A DNA stretch of 60,173 bases from Megasphaera hominis (GCF_014269395.1 NZ_JACOGK010000018.1:1-60173); one strand, 5' to 3'; numbered from the stretch's first letter, positions 8,403-18,115 are shown. Made by a program: numbers and translations. The notes: a model not told the origin generated them from the sequence alone.

Positions 8403-9283
8403 ATTTCAAAGAATACATGCAGGAAAAAAAGACGTATATTGATCAGCGCCTGAGAGAATTGCTCCAGCCGGAAACGCCGGAATTTGCGAGCTTATACGAA
8501 GCCATGAATTACAGCCTTCTGGCTGGCGGCAAGCGGCTGCGTCCGATCCTTTTTCTGGCCGTGCTGGAGGTCCTGGGGAAAGACGCACAGCCCTATCTGG
8601 ATCTGGCCTGTGCTCTCGAATGTGTACACACGTATTCCCTGATTCACGACGATCTGCCCTGTATGGATAATGATGATCTGCGCCGGGGCAAACCAACCAA
8701 TCATGTTGTCTATGGTGCCGGGCTGGCTACCCTCGCAGGCGACGGGCTGCTGACCTTCGCCTTTGAACTCATGGCCCGTCAGAAGCACCTGGATGCAGCC
8801 AAACTCAACCGTTGTATCGCTGTATTCGCCAAAGCTGCCGGCCCGGCCGGCATGGTAGGCGGCCAGGCTTACGATTTAGCCTGCGAAGGGCACGCATCTA
8901 TTGGGTTATCCGGCTTAAAGCTATTGCATCATGCCAAGACAGGCATTATTTTTAAGGCAGCCATTGAGCTGGCGGCTATCTTAGGTGATGCCACGGCAGA
9001 AGAACAGCAAATGCTATCGGATTACGCCGTCCATATGGGCCTGACCTTCCAGATTACAGATGACATCCTTGATTTTACAGGTGATGAAAAGACGCTGGGC
9101 AAACCCATTGGCAGCGATGAACGCAATGATAAGGCTACGTATGTGACACTCTTTTCCCTTCCGGAAGCGCAGCGCCTGGCAGACGAAGCAGCGCAGGCGG
9201 CTGCTGCGGCTATCGAACCCCTGGGCGACCGGGCCTGGCTTTTGCGCGACCTCGTCCTTTCTATGCTGACGCGCGTACAATAA
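8399..9283 (+). CDS. ispA: Polyprenyl (farnesyl/geranylgeranyl) diphosphate synthase
   Basis: 294 residues. First aspartate-rich motif DDLPCMDNDDLRRG and second motif DDILDFTGDEKTLGKPIGSD bind Mg-diphosphate; GGKRLRP lies upstream. The residues before the first DDxxD (CVHTYSLIH) fit a short-chain (C15) enzyme feeding bactoprenol and quinone synthesis. In many Firmicutes dxs follows this gene; here tlyA follows directly. Confidence 0.93.
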   Translation: MNFKEYMQEKKTYIDQRLRELLQPETPEFASLYEAMNYSLLAGGKRLRPILFLAVLEVLGKDAQPYLDLACALECVHTYSLIHDDLPCMDNDDLRRGKPTNHVVYGAGLATLAGDGLLTFAFELMARQKHLDAAKLNRCIAVFAKAAGPAGMVGGQAYDLACEGHASIGLSGLKLLHHAKTGIIFKAAIELAAILGDATAEEQQMLSDYAVHMGLTFQITDDILDFTGDEKTLGKPIGSDERNDKATYVTLFSLPEAQRLADEAAQAAAAAIEPLGDRAWLLRDLVLSMLTRVQ

Positions 9284-9295
9284 GGAGGGGATGAT

Positions 9296-10099
9296 ATGCA
9301 GCATAAAGAACGACTCGATGTCCTTCTCGTAGAACGGGGCCTTTCAGAAAGCCGGGAAAAGGCGAAGGCTACGATTATGGCGGGCCTCGTATTTGTCGAT
9401 GGCCAGCGGTGTGACAAAGCCGGTACGAAGCTGCCGGCCGATATCGACATTCTCGTCAAGGGCAATCCCATTCCTTACGTAGGCCGGGGCGGTCTGAAAT
9501 TAGAAAAAGCCATGCAGGAATTTCCCCTGCAGTTAGAAGGCGTCACGATGATGGATATCGGTGCCTCGACAGGGGGGTTTACTGATTGTGCCTTACAAAA
9601 CGGGGCGGCTAAGGTCTTCGCTGTCGACGTAGGGTATGGCCAGCTGGCGTGGAAACTGCGTACAGATGAACGGGTAGTCAATATGGAACGGACCAATATC
9701 CGCAACGTGACACCGGAAGATATTGGCGAACCTGTCGACTTCATTTCGATCGACGTGTCCTTCATCTCGCTTTTAAAAATCATGCCCGCCGTAGCACCTC
9801 TCTTAAAGGCAGGCGGTTCTATGGTGACGCTCATTAAACCGCAATTCGAAGCAGGCCGGGAACACGTTGGCAATGGCGGTATCGTGCGGGACAGAGATGT
9901 ACACCGCCAGGTAATCCGCCACGTTACAGATGGTATTGCTGCCTGCGGCTTATCGCCGCTACAGCTGACCTTTTCTCCGATTAAAGGGGCAGATGGCAAC
10001 ATTGAATACCTGCTCTTCAGCCGTAAAGATGAACTATGTCACAATGACATAACCGATGAAATCATAGACGAAATAGTAGACATATCGCATAAAATGTAG
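9296..10099 (+). CDS. tlyA: TlyA family rRNA (cytidine-2'-O)-methyltransferase
   Basis: 267 residues: N-terminal S4 domain (RLDVLLVERGLSESREKAKA), then an FtsJ-like SAM domain with MDIGASTGGFTDCAL and IKPQFEAGRE. It probably methylates rRNA ribose; the historical haemolysin name has no support here. RBS AAGGAGGGG. A short acidic tail (about residues 246-267) looks added to the usual fold. Confidence 0.88.
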   Translation: MQHKERLDVLLVERGLSESREKAKATIMAGLVFVDGQRCDKAGTKLPADIDILVKGNPIPYVGRGGLKLEKAMQEFPLQLEGVTMMDIGASTGGFTDCALQNGAAKVFAVDVGYGQLAWKLRTDERVVNMERTNIRNVTPEDIGEPVDFISIDVSFISLLKIMPAVAPLLKAGGSMVTLIKPQFEAGREHVGNGGIVRDRDVHRQVIRHVTDGIAACGLSPLQLTFSPIKGADGNIEYLLFSRKDELCHNDITDEIIDEIVDISHKM

Positions 10100-10107
10100 G
10101 TGATAAC

Positions 10108-10980
10108 GTGAGGATCGGTATTTTTCCTAATCTAGTAAAAAAAGAGAGTACGCAGATTGTAAAGAAATTAATAGATCTCTGCGAAAAATATGGGCAAAAT
10201 TATTATCTTCCTGCCTATGTCGCACAGAGTACACAAGACTTTTATCACCACGTAGAAGCATCTCATTTGCTGCCCCATCTGCCGCTCCTGAATACCATTG
10301 ATGTGGCTCTTGTCTTAGGCGGAGATGGTACGATTTTAAAATTAGCCAGCCAGTTTGCGGCAGCGGATATCCCCATTTGCGGAGTCAATCTCGGTTCCCT
10401 GGGCTTTTTGTACGAAGTTGAAATACGGAATCTGGAACAACGCTTTTGTGATATCCTGGAAGGCCGCTATTTCTTGGAAAAGCGCATGATGCTTCACTCC
10501 GAACTGGCCTATGAAGATGGCTCTGTCCAGGTCTTGTCGGAAGCACTGAATGATGTGGTCATCGGCCATGGCAATGTAGGCAAAATGATCCGTATCGATA
10601 TGAGTATTAACGGTCATTTTATTCAGCAGTATCCCAGCGATGGCATGATTATCTCCACCCCGACGGGCTCTACAGGCTATACCTTTTCTGCCGGCGGCCC
10701 CATCATTTCACCGGATGTGCACTGTCTCATGGTTACCCCTATTTGTCCTCATTTGCTTCTCAAGGTGCCCCTGGTTTTGAGCAATACCGATACGGTCAGC
10801 CTTTCCGTTGCTAACAGCCGCAACAGCATCCGTATTTCTGTAGATGGTATGATGGACCAGGAATTTACTAAGAATATGGTCATTCATATTCATGAATCGG
10901 ATAAAGTGCTAAAGATTATCCGCTTTAATAAAAATTATTTTTATAAGAATCTTTTTACAAAATTAATGGGGAAGGGCTAA
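10108..10980 (+). CDS. nadK: NAD kinase
   Basis: 290 residues; GTG start with AGGTGAT upstream. LVLGGDGTILKLAS contains the catalytic GGDGT motif, NLGSLGFLYEV and PTGSTGYTFSAGGPI follow in family order. It makes NADP from NAD and ATP. Its stop overlaps the next ATG. Confidence 0.95.
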   Translation: MRIGIFPNLVKKESTQIVKKLIDLCEKYGQNYYLPAYVAQSTQDFYHHVEASHLLPHLPLLNTIDVALVLGGDGTILKLASQFAAADIPICGVNLGSLGFLYEVEIRNLEQRFCDILEGRYFLEKRMMLHSELAYEDGSVQVLSEALNDVVIGHGNVGKMIRIDMSINGHFIQQYPSDGMIISTPTGSTGYTFSAGGPIISPDVHCLMVTPICPHLLLKVPLVLSNTDTVSLSVANSRNSIRISVDGMMDQEFTKNMVIHIHESDKVLKIIRFNKNYFYKNLFTKLMGKG

Positions 10981-11555
10981 TGGAACAGTATCCTTTAAAA
11001 AATGCCGTATATGTAGGACATGCCTTGTTACAGCCATACATTCCGACAGCACGCGTACTCGTAGATATGACCTGTGGCAACGGACATGATACAGCCTTTT
11101 TGGCCGGCCATATGTCGCCACAAGCGACGCTCTATGCGTTTGATCTGCAGGCACAGGCTATTGAAGCGACGCGAAAACGGCTGGCCGCAGAAAATCTGTG
11201 GTCCCCTCAGATCAAGCTGCAGCAGGGATCGCACGATAAGCTCCTGGAAGAGCTGCAGGAAACAGCGGATATTATCCTCTTTAATTTGGGCTATTTGCCG
11301 TCAGGTGATCATTCTCTTTGCACAAAAGGTGAAATTACCATAAAAGCAATAAAAATAGGCTTGCATAAAATTGCGAAAATGGGTATAATTATGATAGCAG
11401 CGTACCCCGGCACAGAAACAGGTGCTGCCGAGGCTGAGGCTGTCCGTTCGTTTTTACAGAAGTTGCCCCAGAAGGAGTTTGATGTATCCTCCTGGCAGCC
11501 TCTTAACCAGATACATTTTCCGCCGATTTTATATATGATACAGAAAAGAGGGTAA
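10980..11555 (+). CDS. YtqB/MnmM-like SAM-dependent tRNA methyltransferase
   Basis: 191-residue class I methyltransferase of the rRNA-methylase-like family: NAVYVGHALLQPYIP, VDMTCGNGHDTAFLAGHM (SAM loop), ILFNLGYLPSGDHSLCTK (catalytic NLGYLP loop) and IAAYPGTETGAAEAEAV. Bacillus YtqB (MnmM) methylates the wobble aminomethyl-uridine of tRNA; that activity is inferred here from family features only. It begins inside the nadK stop. Confidence 0.8.
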   Translation: MEQYPLKNAVYVGHALLQPYIPTARVLVDMTCGNGHDTAFLAGHMSPQATLYAFDLQAQAIEATRKRLAAENLWSPQIKLQQGSHDKLLEELQETADIILFNLGYLPSGDHSLCTKGEITIKAIKIGLHKIAKMGIIMIAAYPGTETGAAEAEAVRSFLQKLPQKEFDVSSWQPLNQIHFPPILYMIQKRG

Positions 11556-11557
11556 TT

Positions 11558-12013
11558 ATGAAGAGATTCCGCTATACGAAAATCAAAGAAATTGTGCAGT
11601 CCCGTCCGATTGAAACACAGGAAGAACTGGCCAAGGCCTTACAGGAAGAAGGTATTGAAGTTACTCAGGCTACGGTTTCTCGTGATATTAAAGAACTCAT
11701 GCTGGTCAAGGTACCGACGAGCGATGGCCACTACCGCTATGCTCTGAGCCAGGAACAAAGCATGCTCATGTCCAAAAACCGTGTAGCCCGCCTGTTCCAA
11801 GATTCGATCGTCCGCGTCGATTCGTGCCTGAACCAGATCGTTGTCCGCACCATGCCCGGTTCGGCATCGATGGTGGCATCGGCCATTGATTTGGCTAAAT
11901 GGGAAAACGTAATTGGCACCATTGCCGGCGACGATACGATTCTGATCATTACCAATAATCCCGATAGTGTACCGAAAATTACTAAAATTATCGTTTCTTT
12001 AATGAAGGACTGA
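11558..12013 (+). CDS. argR: Arginine repressor family transcriptional regulator
   Basis: 151 residues: winged-helix N-domain (RYTKIKEIVQSRPIETQEEL, QATVSRDIKELMLVKV) and C-terminal arginine-binding hexamer domain with PGSASMVASAID and GTIAGDDTILII. The argR-recN pairing is the usual Firmicute order. It probably regulates arginine metabolism; no ARG box was sought outside this operon. Confidence 0.93.
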   Translation: MKRFRYTKIKEIVQSRPIETQEELAKALQEEGIEVTQATVSRDIKELMLVKVPTSDGHYRYALSQEQSMLMSKNRVARLFQDSIVRVDSCLNQIVVRTMPGSASMVASAIDLAKWENVIGTIAGDDTILIITNNPDSVPKITKIIVSLMKD

Positions 12014-12019
12014 TGCCGT

Positions 12020-13714
12020 ATGCTGCAGTCGCTGCATATACACAATTTTGCTCTCATTGAAGATTTGCACCTTAGCTTTGCCGATGGCGTGACGATCCTC
12101 ACCGGGGAAACCGGCGCCGGGAAATCCATTCTCTTGGACGCCATCGGTATGCTGAGTGGCAAACGGGCCTCCGCGTCGTTCGTCCGGCACGGTACAGACG
12201 TATTCCTCGTTGAGGGAGCGTTCTTTTTTTTGGATAAAAAGGGTGACCTGTCCAAGCTCTTACAAGAAAATCACATTGAATGGGAAGACGGACAGCTTAT
12301 TATTTCCCGCCGCTTTCATCGTAACGGCCGTGGCTCCATTCTGGTCAATGGCACGCTCGTACCGGTAACGGTCGTGCGTCGTATTGCCGCCTATTTGCTG
12401 GATATTCACGGCCAGTTTGATAACCAGCTGATTTTTGACCCGGCCTATCACGTGCAGATCCTCGATGGCCTCACACCGGCCCTAAAACAGGCACGGGAAG
12501 AATACGATGATCTCTACAAGGATTGGGCCAGGCTTTGCCGGGAAGCCAGACACCTGCAAAAGGACGAACAGGAAAAGGCCCGCCTCTTAAGCATTTATGA
12601 TTTTCAGATCAAGGAAATTGAAGGGGCCCAGCTAAAAGAAAAGGAAGATGAGGAACTGGAAGAACAAATCAACAAGAGTTCCCATGCCGAACACATTAAG
12701 GATACGCTGCGGACGGCCTTGTTTGCCTTTGAAGGCGGCGAGCGGCAGAAAGGTCTGACGGAACAGATCGATGCGGTCCATCGCAGTCTTGAAAAGGCCT
12801 CTGCCTATGAACCGGCCTTTGTGGAATTGGCAAAACGGGCAGAAACCCTGTCGTACGAGCTGGAAGATGTGCATGATCAGATTGCCCGCTATGCCGATTC
12901 CTTCCATTTCGATGAAAAGGCCTTAGACAAAATGCAGTCCCGCCTGGCTGCCATTGAAAAGCTGAAACGTAAGTATGGTTTTACTATTGAAGAAATTTTT
13001 GCTTTTCTCAAAAAGGCCAAGCATGAGTATGGCCGTTTGGCCGAGTCGGAAAGTACGCTGGCCGAACTCGAAGCAGCCATTCAGAAAAAGGAAAAAGCGT
13101 TGCGCCGCAAGGCCGATGAGCTGTTGTCACTGCGCCAGGCTGCGGATACGGACTTCCGCCAGCGCATGGAAGACACGCTGCAACGGCTAGGCCTCATCAA
13201 CAGCCGCATTTGTTTTCATATCGAACCGATGCAGGCTATTACAGCGGACGGGGCAGCCAATATTGAGCTGTATTTTTCCGCTAATACAGGCGAAGCGATG
13301 CAGCCCTTAGCGAGAATCGCCTCCGGCGGGGAAGTGTCCCGTATTGCCTTAGCCTTGAAGACGACGAATCCCAATCAAAATAATGGCCGCACGGTTATTT
13401 TCGACGAAATAGACGTGGGTATAAGCGGTCAGACTGGTCTTCAGGTAGCTGCAGAAATACGCAAATTAAGACACCGCGGCCAGGTCTTCTGCATTACCCA
13501 TCTGCCACAGACGGCGGCCATTGCCGATCATCACGATTTCATTTATAAGGAAGAAAAGGAAGGCCGTACGCTGACCCGGGTCCGTTGCCTTACCGAAGCA
13601 GAGCACGTCCGGGAAATTGCCCGTATGTTTGCCGGTGATGATACGAGTGAGGCCAGTTTAGAGGCTGCCCGGCAGTTAGTAGAGCAAGTACGGGGCAACG
13701 ATCAGAAATGCTGA
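12020..13714 (+). CDS. recN: DNA repair protein RecN
   Basis: 564-residue SMC-like ATPase: Walker A GETGAGKSILLDAI, central coiled-coil arms (about 150-370), ABC signature IASGGEVSRIALALK, Walker B VIFDEIDVGISG and CITHLPQTAAIADHH. It acts in double-strand-break repair. Last gene of the operon that starts at asp23; no clear terminator follows. Confidence 0.96.
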   Translation: MLQSLHIHNFALIEDLHLSFADGVTILTGETGAGKSILLDAIGMLSGKRASASFVRHGTDVFLVEGAFFFLDKKGDLSKLLQENHIEWEDGQLIISRRFHRNGRGSILVNGTLVPVTVVRRIAAYLLDIHGQFDNQLIFDPAYHVQILDGLTPALKQAREEYDDLYKDWARLCREARHLQKDEQEKARLLSIYDFQIKEIEGAQLKEKEDEELEEQINKSSHAEHIKDTLRTALFAFEGGERQKGLTEQIDAVHRSLEKASAYEPAFVELAKRAETLSYELEDVHDQIARYADSFHFDEKALDKMQSRLAAIEKLKRKYGFTIEEIFAFLKKAKHEYGRLAESESTLAELEAAIQKKEKALRRKADELLSLRQAADTDFRQRMEDTLQRLGLINSRICFHIEPMQAITADGAANIELYFSANTGEAMQPLARIASGGEVSRIALALKTTNPNQNNGRTVIFDEIDVGISGQTGLQVAAEIRKLRHRGQVFCITHLPQTAAIADHHDFIYKEEKEGRTLTRVRCLTEAEHVREIARMFAGDDTSEASLEAARQLVEQVRGNDQKC

Positions 13715-13958
13715 TAAGATGATGCTTTTCCTGCATGAAAACTGCAACGAAAAAGGTAAAAATAATTGGTAAAGCGTGTCAATGTGTGCTATATTTATAA
13801 TTAGCATAATGTAAAGGGATAGTCTTTATGTATCTGTTGCACTGATACTATGAATTCGCAGCGCCGATGAGAGATACAGCTATTCATTTATTTTATAGTA
13901 AGGCGGACATCACTGTTGCCGTGTGGCATCAGAATCTGCCGGCAAGGAGTGTGATAAT
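13715..13958 (+). promoter_or_regulatory. Long leader region of the dapB-asd-dapA operon
   Basis: 244 bases without a gene. A TATAAT (13796-13801) is visible, but no convincing -35 partner. Just before the start codon TTGCCG (13916-13921) can pair with CGGCAA next to the AAGGAG ribosome site, or the first half can instead form TGCC-GTGT-GGCA. Two exclusive folds near the ribosome site would suit translational control. No L-box (lysine riboswitch) or T-box signature was recognised. Confidence 0.3.
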
Positions 13959-14756
13959 ATGCTGAAGGTACTCGTAAATGGGGCAGACGGCCGTATGGGT
14001 AGCCAGGTAGTAAAAGCCGTGTATGATGATAAAGAATTGGAACTGGTCGGTGGCGTCAGTATTTCGCACGTTGGCGAAGATGCAGGCGTATTTGCCGGAC
14101 TTGGCACGTTAGGCATGCCTATCCGCGCAGGCTTGGGCCAGGCCCTGGATGATTTAAAACCGGACGTCGTCGTCGATTTCACGTCGCCTAAAGCCATTTT
14201 CGAAAATGCGAAAACGGTCATTGAACATGGTGTAAATATGGTTGTCGGCACGACAGGCCTGACGGCAGAACAGCGGACGGAACTGGGTAAACTGGCTGAA
14301 GCCAAGAAAACCAGCATTTTCATTGCGCCCAACTTTGGCCTCGGTGCTGTACTGATGATGAAAATTTCTACAGAAGTGGCCAAGTATCTGCCGGATGTAG
14401 AAATCATTGAAATGCATCACAATAACAAGCTAGATGCTCCGTCCGGTACGGCTATCATGACGGCGAACCAGATTGCGGCAGCCCGCAAGGAAGCCGGTAT
14501 CGAACCGGCACCAGATAAGACCCACGAAAGTCTCGACGGTGCCCGTGGTGCCAAGGTTGACGGCATTACCATTCACAGTGTGCGCCTGCCCGGCTATGTA
14601 GCCCATCAGCAGGTACTCTTTGGTGGCTATGGCGAATACCTGACGATCCGTCACGATTCCATCGACCGCAAGTCGTTTATGCCGGGCGTTATCCTGGCTG
14701 TAAAGAAAGTCGGTTCCTATCCGGGCCTGACCTTTGGTCTGGAAAATTTCTTATAA
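13959..14756 (+). CDS. dapB: 4-hydroxy-tetrahydrodipicolinate reductase
   Basis: 265 residues from ATG 13959 (RBS AAGGAGTG). The N-terminal Rossmann motif VNGADGRMGSQV binds NAD(P)H; VVGTTGL, APNFGLGAVLMMK and EMHHNNKLDAPSGTA carry the catalytic His/Lys pattern of DapB. It reduces the DapA product on the way to diaminopimelate and lysine. First gene of dapB-asd-dapA. Confidence 0.96.
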   Translation: MLKVLVNGADGRMGSQVVKAVYDDKELELVGGVSISHVGEDAGVFAGLGTLGMPIRAGLGQALDDLKPDVVVDFTSPKAIFENAKTVIEHGVNMVVGTTGLTAEQRTELGKLAEAKKTSIFIAPNFGLGAVLMMKISTEVAKYLPDVEIIEMHHNNKLDAPSGTAIMTANQIAAARKEAGIEPAPDKTHESLDGARGAKVDGITIHSVRLPGYVAHQQVLFGGYGEYLTIRHDSIDRKSFMPGVILAVKKVGSYPGLTFGLENFL

Positions 14757-14795
14757 TCTAAACGAGGGAACCGGGGTTATAGGGGGAATTTTAAT

Positions 14796-15830
14796 ATGAC
14801 AAAGAAACCGGTAGTAGCTATTTTAGGTGCCACAGGCGCTGTAGGACAGGAATTTATCCGCTTGATTGAAGAACGGAATTTTCCGTACAGTACGTTAAAA
14901 TTACTGGCGTCCGCCCGGTCTGCTGGCAAAAAAATGACTGTTAACGGACAGGAATATACAATTGAAGAAGCGAAACCGGAATCCTTTGACGGCGTAGACA
15001 TCGGTTTATTTGCCGGTGGCTCCATTAGTAAGGAACTGGGGCCGGAAGCAGCAAAACGAGGCTGTGTCGTCATCGATAATTCCAGTACCTTCCGGATGGA
15101 TCCGGAAGTGCCGCTCGTCGTGCCGGAAGTCAATCCGGAAGACATTTCGTGGCATAAAAATATCATTGCCAACCCGAACTGCTCGACCATCATCATGCTC
15201 ATGGCCTTAAAGCCTATTCACGACCTTTCTCCTATCAAGAAAATCGTCGTCAGCACGTACCAGGCCGTATCCGGTGCGGGCAAAGAAGGTCTCGATGAAT
15301 TGCGGGAAGAAACGGTGGATTATCTCAATGGCAGAGAAATGCAGCCACATATCCTGCCGAGCAAATCCCTGCCCAAACATTATCCGATTGCCTTCAACCT
15401 GATTCCGCAGATCGATAAGTTCATGGAAAATGATTATACAAAAGAAGAAATGAAAATGGTAAATGAAACACATAAGATGCTTCACGATGCCAGCATTGCC
15501 ATTACGCCGACGACGGTCCGTGTACCGGTCTTCCGCAGCCACGCCGAATCCATCATGGTGGAAACGGCCGATGAACTGAGCGTAGAAGACGTACGCAAGG
15601 CTATTCAGGCCTTCCCAGGGGCACAGGTACAGGATAATCCTGCTGAAATGGACTATCCTATGCCGCTCTATACATCGGAAAAATATGATGTATATGTAGG
15701 CCGTATCCGTAAAGATATTTATAACCCGAAAGCCATTAATCTTTGGGTTTCCGGTGACCAGATTCGTAAAGGGGCAGCATTGAACGCGTTGCAGATTGCT
15801 GAATACATGCTGGCTCATGATATGATCTAA
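14796..15830 (+). CDS. asd: Aspartate-semialdehyde dehydrogenase
   Basis: 344 residues: ILGATGAVGQEFIRL (NADP loop), NPNCSTIIMLMALKPI with the active-site cysteine, YQAVSGAGKEGLDEL, and VRVPVFRSHAESI with the substrate-binding His. It supplies semialdehyde to lysine and threonine/methionine synthesis. RBS AGGGGGAA. Confidence 0.97.
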   Translation: MTKKPVVAILGATGAVGQEFIRLIEERNFPYSTLKLLASARSAGKKMTVNGQEYTIEEAKPESFDGVDIGLFAGGSISKELGPEAAKRGCVVIDNSSTFRMDPEVPLVVPEVNPEDISWHKNIIANPNCSTIIMLMALKPIHDLSPIKKIVVSTYQAVSGAGKEGLDELREETVDYLNGREMQPHILPSKSLPKHYPIAFNLIPQIDKFMENDYTKEEMKMVNETHKMLHDASIAITPTTVRVPVFRSHAESIMVETADELSVEDVRKAIQAFPGAQVQDNPAEMDYPMPLYTSEKYDVYVGRIRKDIYNPKAINLWVSGDQIRKGAALNALQIAEYMLAHDMI

Positions 15831-15858
15831 TACGCATTGTTACGGGAGTTGATTTACT

Positions 15859-16740
15859 ATGTTAACCTTTCCAAATGTAATCACAGCCATGATTACCCCG
15901 TTCCATGAAGATGGCTCCGTCAATTATGAAGCCTTCCGGGAATTGGCAGAAAAATATACAGCCCAAGGTTCGGGCATTCTCGTTGCCGCGACGACCGGTG
16001 AAGGTGCCGTCATGACGGAAGACGAAAAGCTGAAGCTCTTCAAAATTGCCGCCGATGCTTTGAAGGATAAAACCCTCGTCATGGCTAACGTAGGTACTAA
16101 TAACACAGCGCAGACCATCGATTTGATCAAACGGACCGAAGGCCTTGGCGTCGATGCCCTCTTGTGCATCGTGCCGTACTATAATAAGCCGAACCAGGAC
16201 GGCTGCTATGCACACTTTGCAGCTATTGCCAAGTCGACGAAATTGCCGATCTTCATTTATAACGTACCGGGCCGTACAGGCGGCAAAATCGAAGCGCCGA
16301 CCCTGTGCCGTTTAGCCCATGACTTCCCGAACATCATCGGCCTGAAGGATGCCAGCGGCGACCTGGATTATGCCGGTTATGTGGCAGCTAACGCCCCGGC
16401 AGGCTTCCACCTGTACAGTGGCGATGATAACCTGACCCTGCCGATCGTTGCTGTCGGCGGTGAAGGTGTTGTCTCCGTCGCGTCCCACGTGATCTGCAAA
16501 GAAATGAGCGAAATGATTCAGGCTCATAAAGACGGTGACGTTAAAAAGGCTGCAGCTATGCACCAGAAATATCTGCCCTTTATGAAGGGGATTTTCTGTA
16601 CGGTCAGCCCTGTACCCATCAAGACCATGGTCAACATGCTCGGTTTCCCGGCCGGCCCGCTCCGCCTGCCTTTGGTAGAAGCTTCGCCGGAAGTTCGCGC
16701 TAAATGCCAGCAGCTCCTCAAAGATATTGGCAGACTTTGA
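15859..16740 (+). CDS. dapA: 4-hydroxy-tetrahydrodipicolinate synthase
   Basis: 293-residue TIM barrel of the N-acetylneuraminate lyase superfamily: ITPFHEDGSVNYEAF, GTTGE-type loop ATTGEGAVM, catalytic Tyr in IYNVPGRTG and Schiff-base Lys in IIGLKDASGDL, then YSGDDNLTLP. Condenses pyruvate with aspartate semialdehyde. Last gene of its operon, before a perfect terminator. Confidence 0.96.
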   Translation: MLTFPNVITAMITPFHEDGSVNYEAFRELAEKYTAQGSGILVAATTGEGAVMTEDEKLKLFKIAADALKDKTLVMANVGTNNTAQTIDLIKRTEGLGVDALLCIVPYYNKPNQDGCYAHFAAIAKSTKLPIFIYNVPGRTGGKIEAPTLCRLAHDFPNIIGLKDASGDLDYAGYVAANAPAGFHLYSGDDNLTLPIVAVGGEGVVSVASHVICKEMSEMIQAHKDGDVKKAAAMHQKYLPFMKGIFCTVSPVPIKTMVNMLGFPAGPLRLPLVEASPEVRAKCQQLLKDIGRL

Positions 16741-16754
16741 TCTGACGTAATATA

Positions 16755-16796
16755 AACAACCCCCGTTATCAGCCTATGCTGGTAACGGGGGTTGTT
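16755..16796. terminator. Bidirectional terminator between dapA and the helicase gene
   Basis: A 19-bp stem (16755-16773 with 16778-16796, one wobble), four-base loop, T-run on both strands. It serves the convergent dapA and DEAD-box genes. Confidence 0.92.
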
Positions 16797-16809
16797 TTGT
16801 TGTATCCGG

Positions 16810-18069
16810 TTACTTGCGGCGACGCCGGTTGTCGCCACCTTTATGAAGTGTTTTATGGCGCTTGCTCTTCGTGGCCTGATACGTGCTGGCTGGTAATTTA
16901 TCCTTGAATACCTTTTTGCGTTTAGGCGCTGTATTCGCGGCTTTTACGCGCACTTGGCCGTTGGCAGCGTACTTGGTAATCGTCGCCTGAATGTTGTGTT
17001 CAATGCGGCGTACCCACGTTTCATCAGCGGCCGTAGCGAACATGATGGCCAGACCTTCGCTGCCGGCACGGCCTGTACGGCCAATACGATGAATATAATA
17101 ATCGACGTCGTGAGGCACGTCATAGCTGAAGACGTGCGTGATTCCTTCAATATCGATGCCGCGGGCGGCAATATCCGTGGCTACGAGGATTTGCGTTTTC
17201 GCCTTGGCAAAATCGCGTAGTACCTGCGTACGCCGGCCCTGGCTCATATCGCCGTGGAGCTCGCCAATATTGAAGCCCCGGGCGATGAGATCGCTGGCCA
17301 GGATAGACGTGCGTTCCTTCGTATTGCAAAAGACGATGGCTAAGTAAGAATTCATGTCCGTCAGCATCCGGCAAAGGAGATCTAGCTTGTGTTCTTCACT
17401 GACCATATAAATACGCTGTTCAATCGTCTCCAAGGCAATCGTTTCGCCTTCACGCACGTTGAGTACTAAGGGATTGGTCATGTGTTTCTTGGCCAGATTA
17501 CGAATCTTGTCGGGGATCGTAGCCGAGAAGAAGAGGAGCTGCCGGCTCTTCGGCGTCATGGAAATGAGCATATCAATGTCTTCCAGGAATCCAGCCTGAA
17601 GCATTTGGTCTGCTTCGTCGACGATAACCCGTTTGACGTTGGATAAATCGAGGGAATTCCGGTTGCAATGGTCTAATAAGCGGCCCGGTGTACCGATGAT
17701 AATATGCGGATGGCGATGCAGCTTTTGCAGCTGATTTTCAATGGTTTTACCGCCAATCAGACTGAGTACGTCTACAGAGAGGGCCGGAGCCAGTGTTTCT
17801 GCTACGTCGGCAATCTGCTTGGCCAGTTCCCGCGTCGGTGCGACGATGAGTACCTGTTCCCGTGAGAGATCCGTACGGATCTGTTGCAGTGCCGGCAAGA
17901 GAAAGGCCAGGGTTTTGCCTGTACCGGTCTGGGCCTGGGCCAAAACGTCGCGGCCTTTAAAGAGCGCCGGGATAGACTGGGCCTGAATTTCTGTAGGCTC
18001 GTCAATGCCCTGTTTATGCAATAAATCGGAAATAAAGGGCGTAACACCCAGGGTTTGAAATGTTTTCAT
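16810..18069 (-). CDS. DEAD-box RNA helicase
   Basis: 419 residues with all core motifs in order: Q-motif region PTEIQAQSIP, AQTGTGKT, APTRELAKQ, GTPGRLLD, VDEADQM, FFSATIPDKI, IVFCNTKERTSIL, ATDIAARGIDIEGI and HRIGRTGRAG. The C-terminal tail (about 365-419) is strongly basic (TAPKRKKVFKDKLPASTYQA), typical of RNA-contacting tails in cold-shock/ribosome-assembly helicases of the CshA/RhlE group. Start ATG follows AAAGG. Confidence 0.93.
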   Translation of the reverse strand: MKTFQTLGVTPFISDLLHKQGIDEPTEIQAQSIPALFKGRDVLAQAQTGTGKTLAFLLPALQQIRTDLSREQVLIVAPTRELAKQIADVAETLAPALSVDVLSLIGGKTIENQLQKLHRHPHIIIGTPGRLLDHCNRNSLDLSNVKRVIVDEADQMLQAGFLEDIDMLISMTPKSRQLLFFSATIPDKIRNLAKKHMTNPLVLNVREGETIALETIEQRIYMVSEEHKLDLLCRMLTDMNSYLAIVFCNTKERTSILASDLIARGFNIGELHGDMSQGRRTQVLRDFAKAKTQILVATDIAARGIDIEGITHVFSYDVPHDVDYYIHRIGRTGRAGSEGLAIMFATAADETWVRRIEHNIQATITKYAANGQVRVKAANTAPKRKKVFKDKLPASTYQATKSKRHKTLHKGGDNRRRRK

Positions 18070-18115
18070 ATGAATACCTTTCTATAGAGAAAATGAAGGG
18101 CTGTCAAACAATGAC

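Noticed and set aside
13715..13958. Lysine riboswitch or T-box before dapB
   Set aside because: Neither the L-box core nor the T-box sequence could be found by eye.
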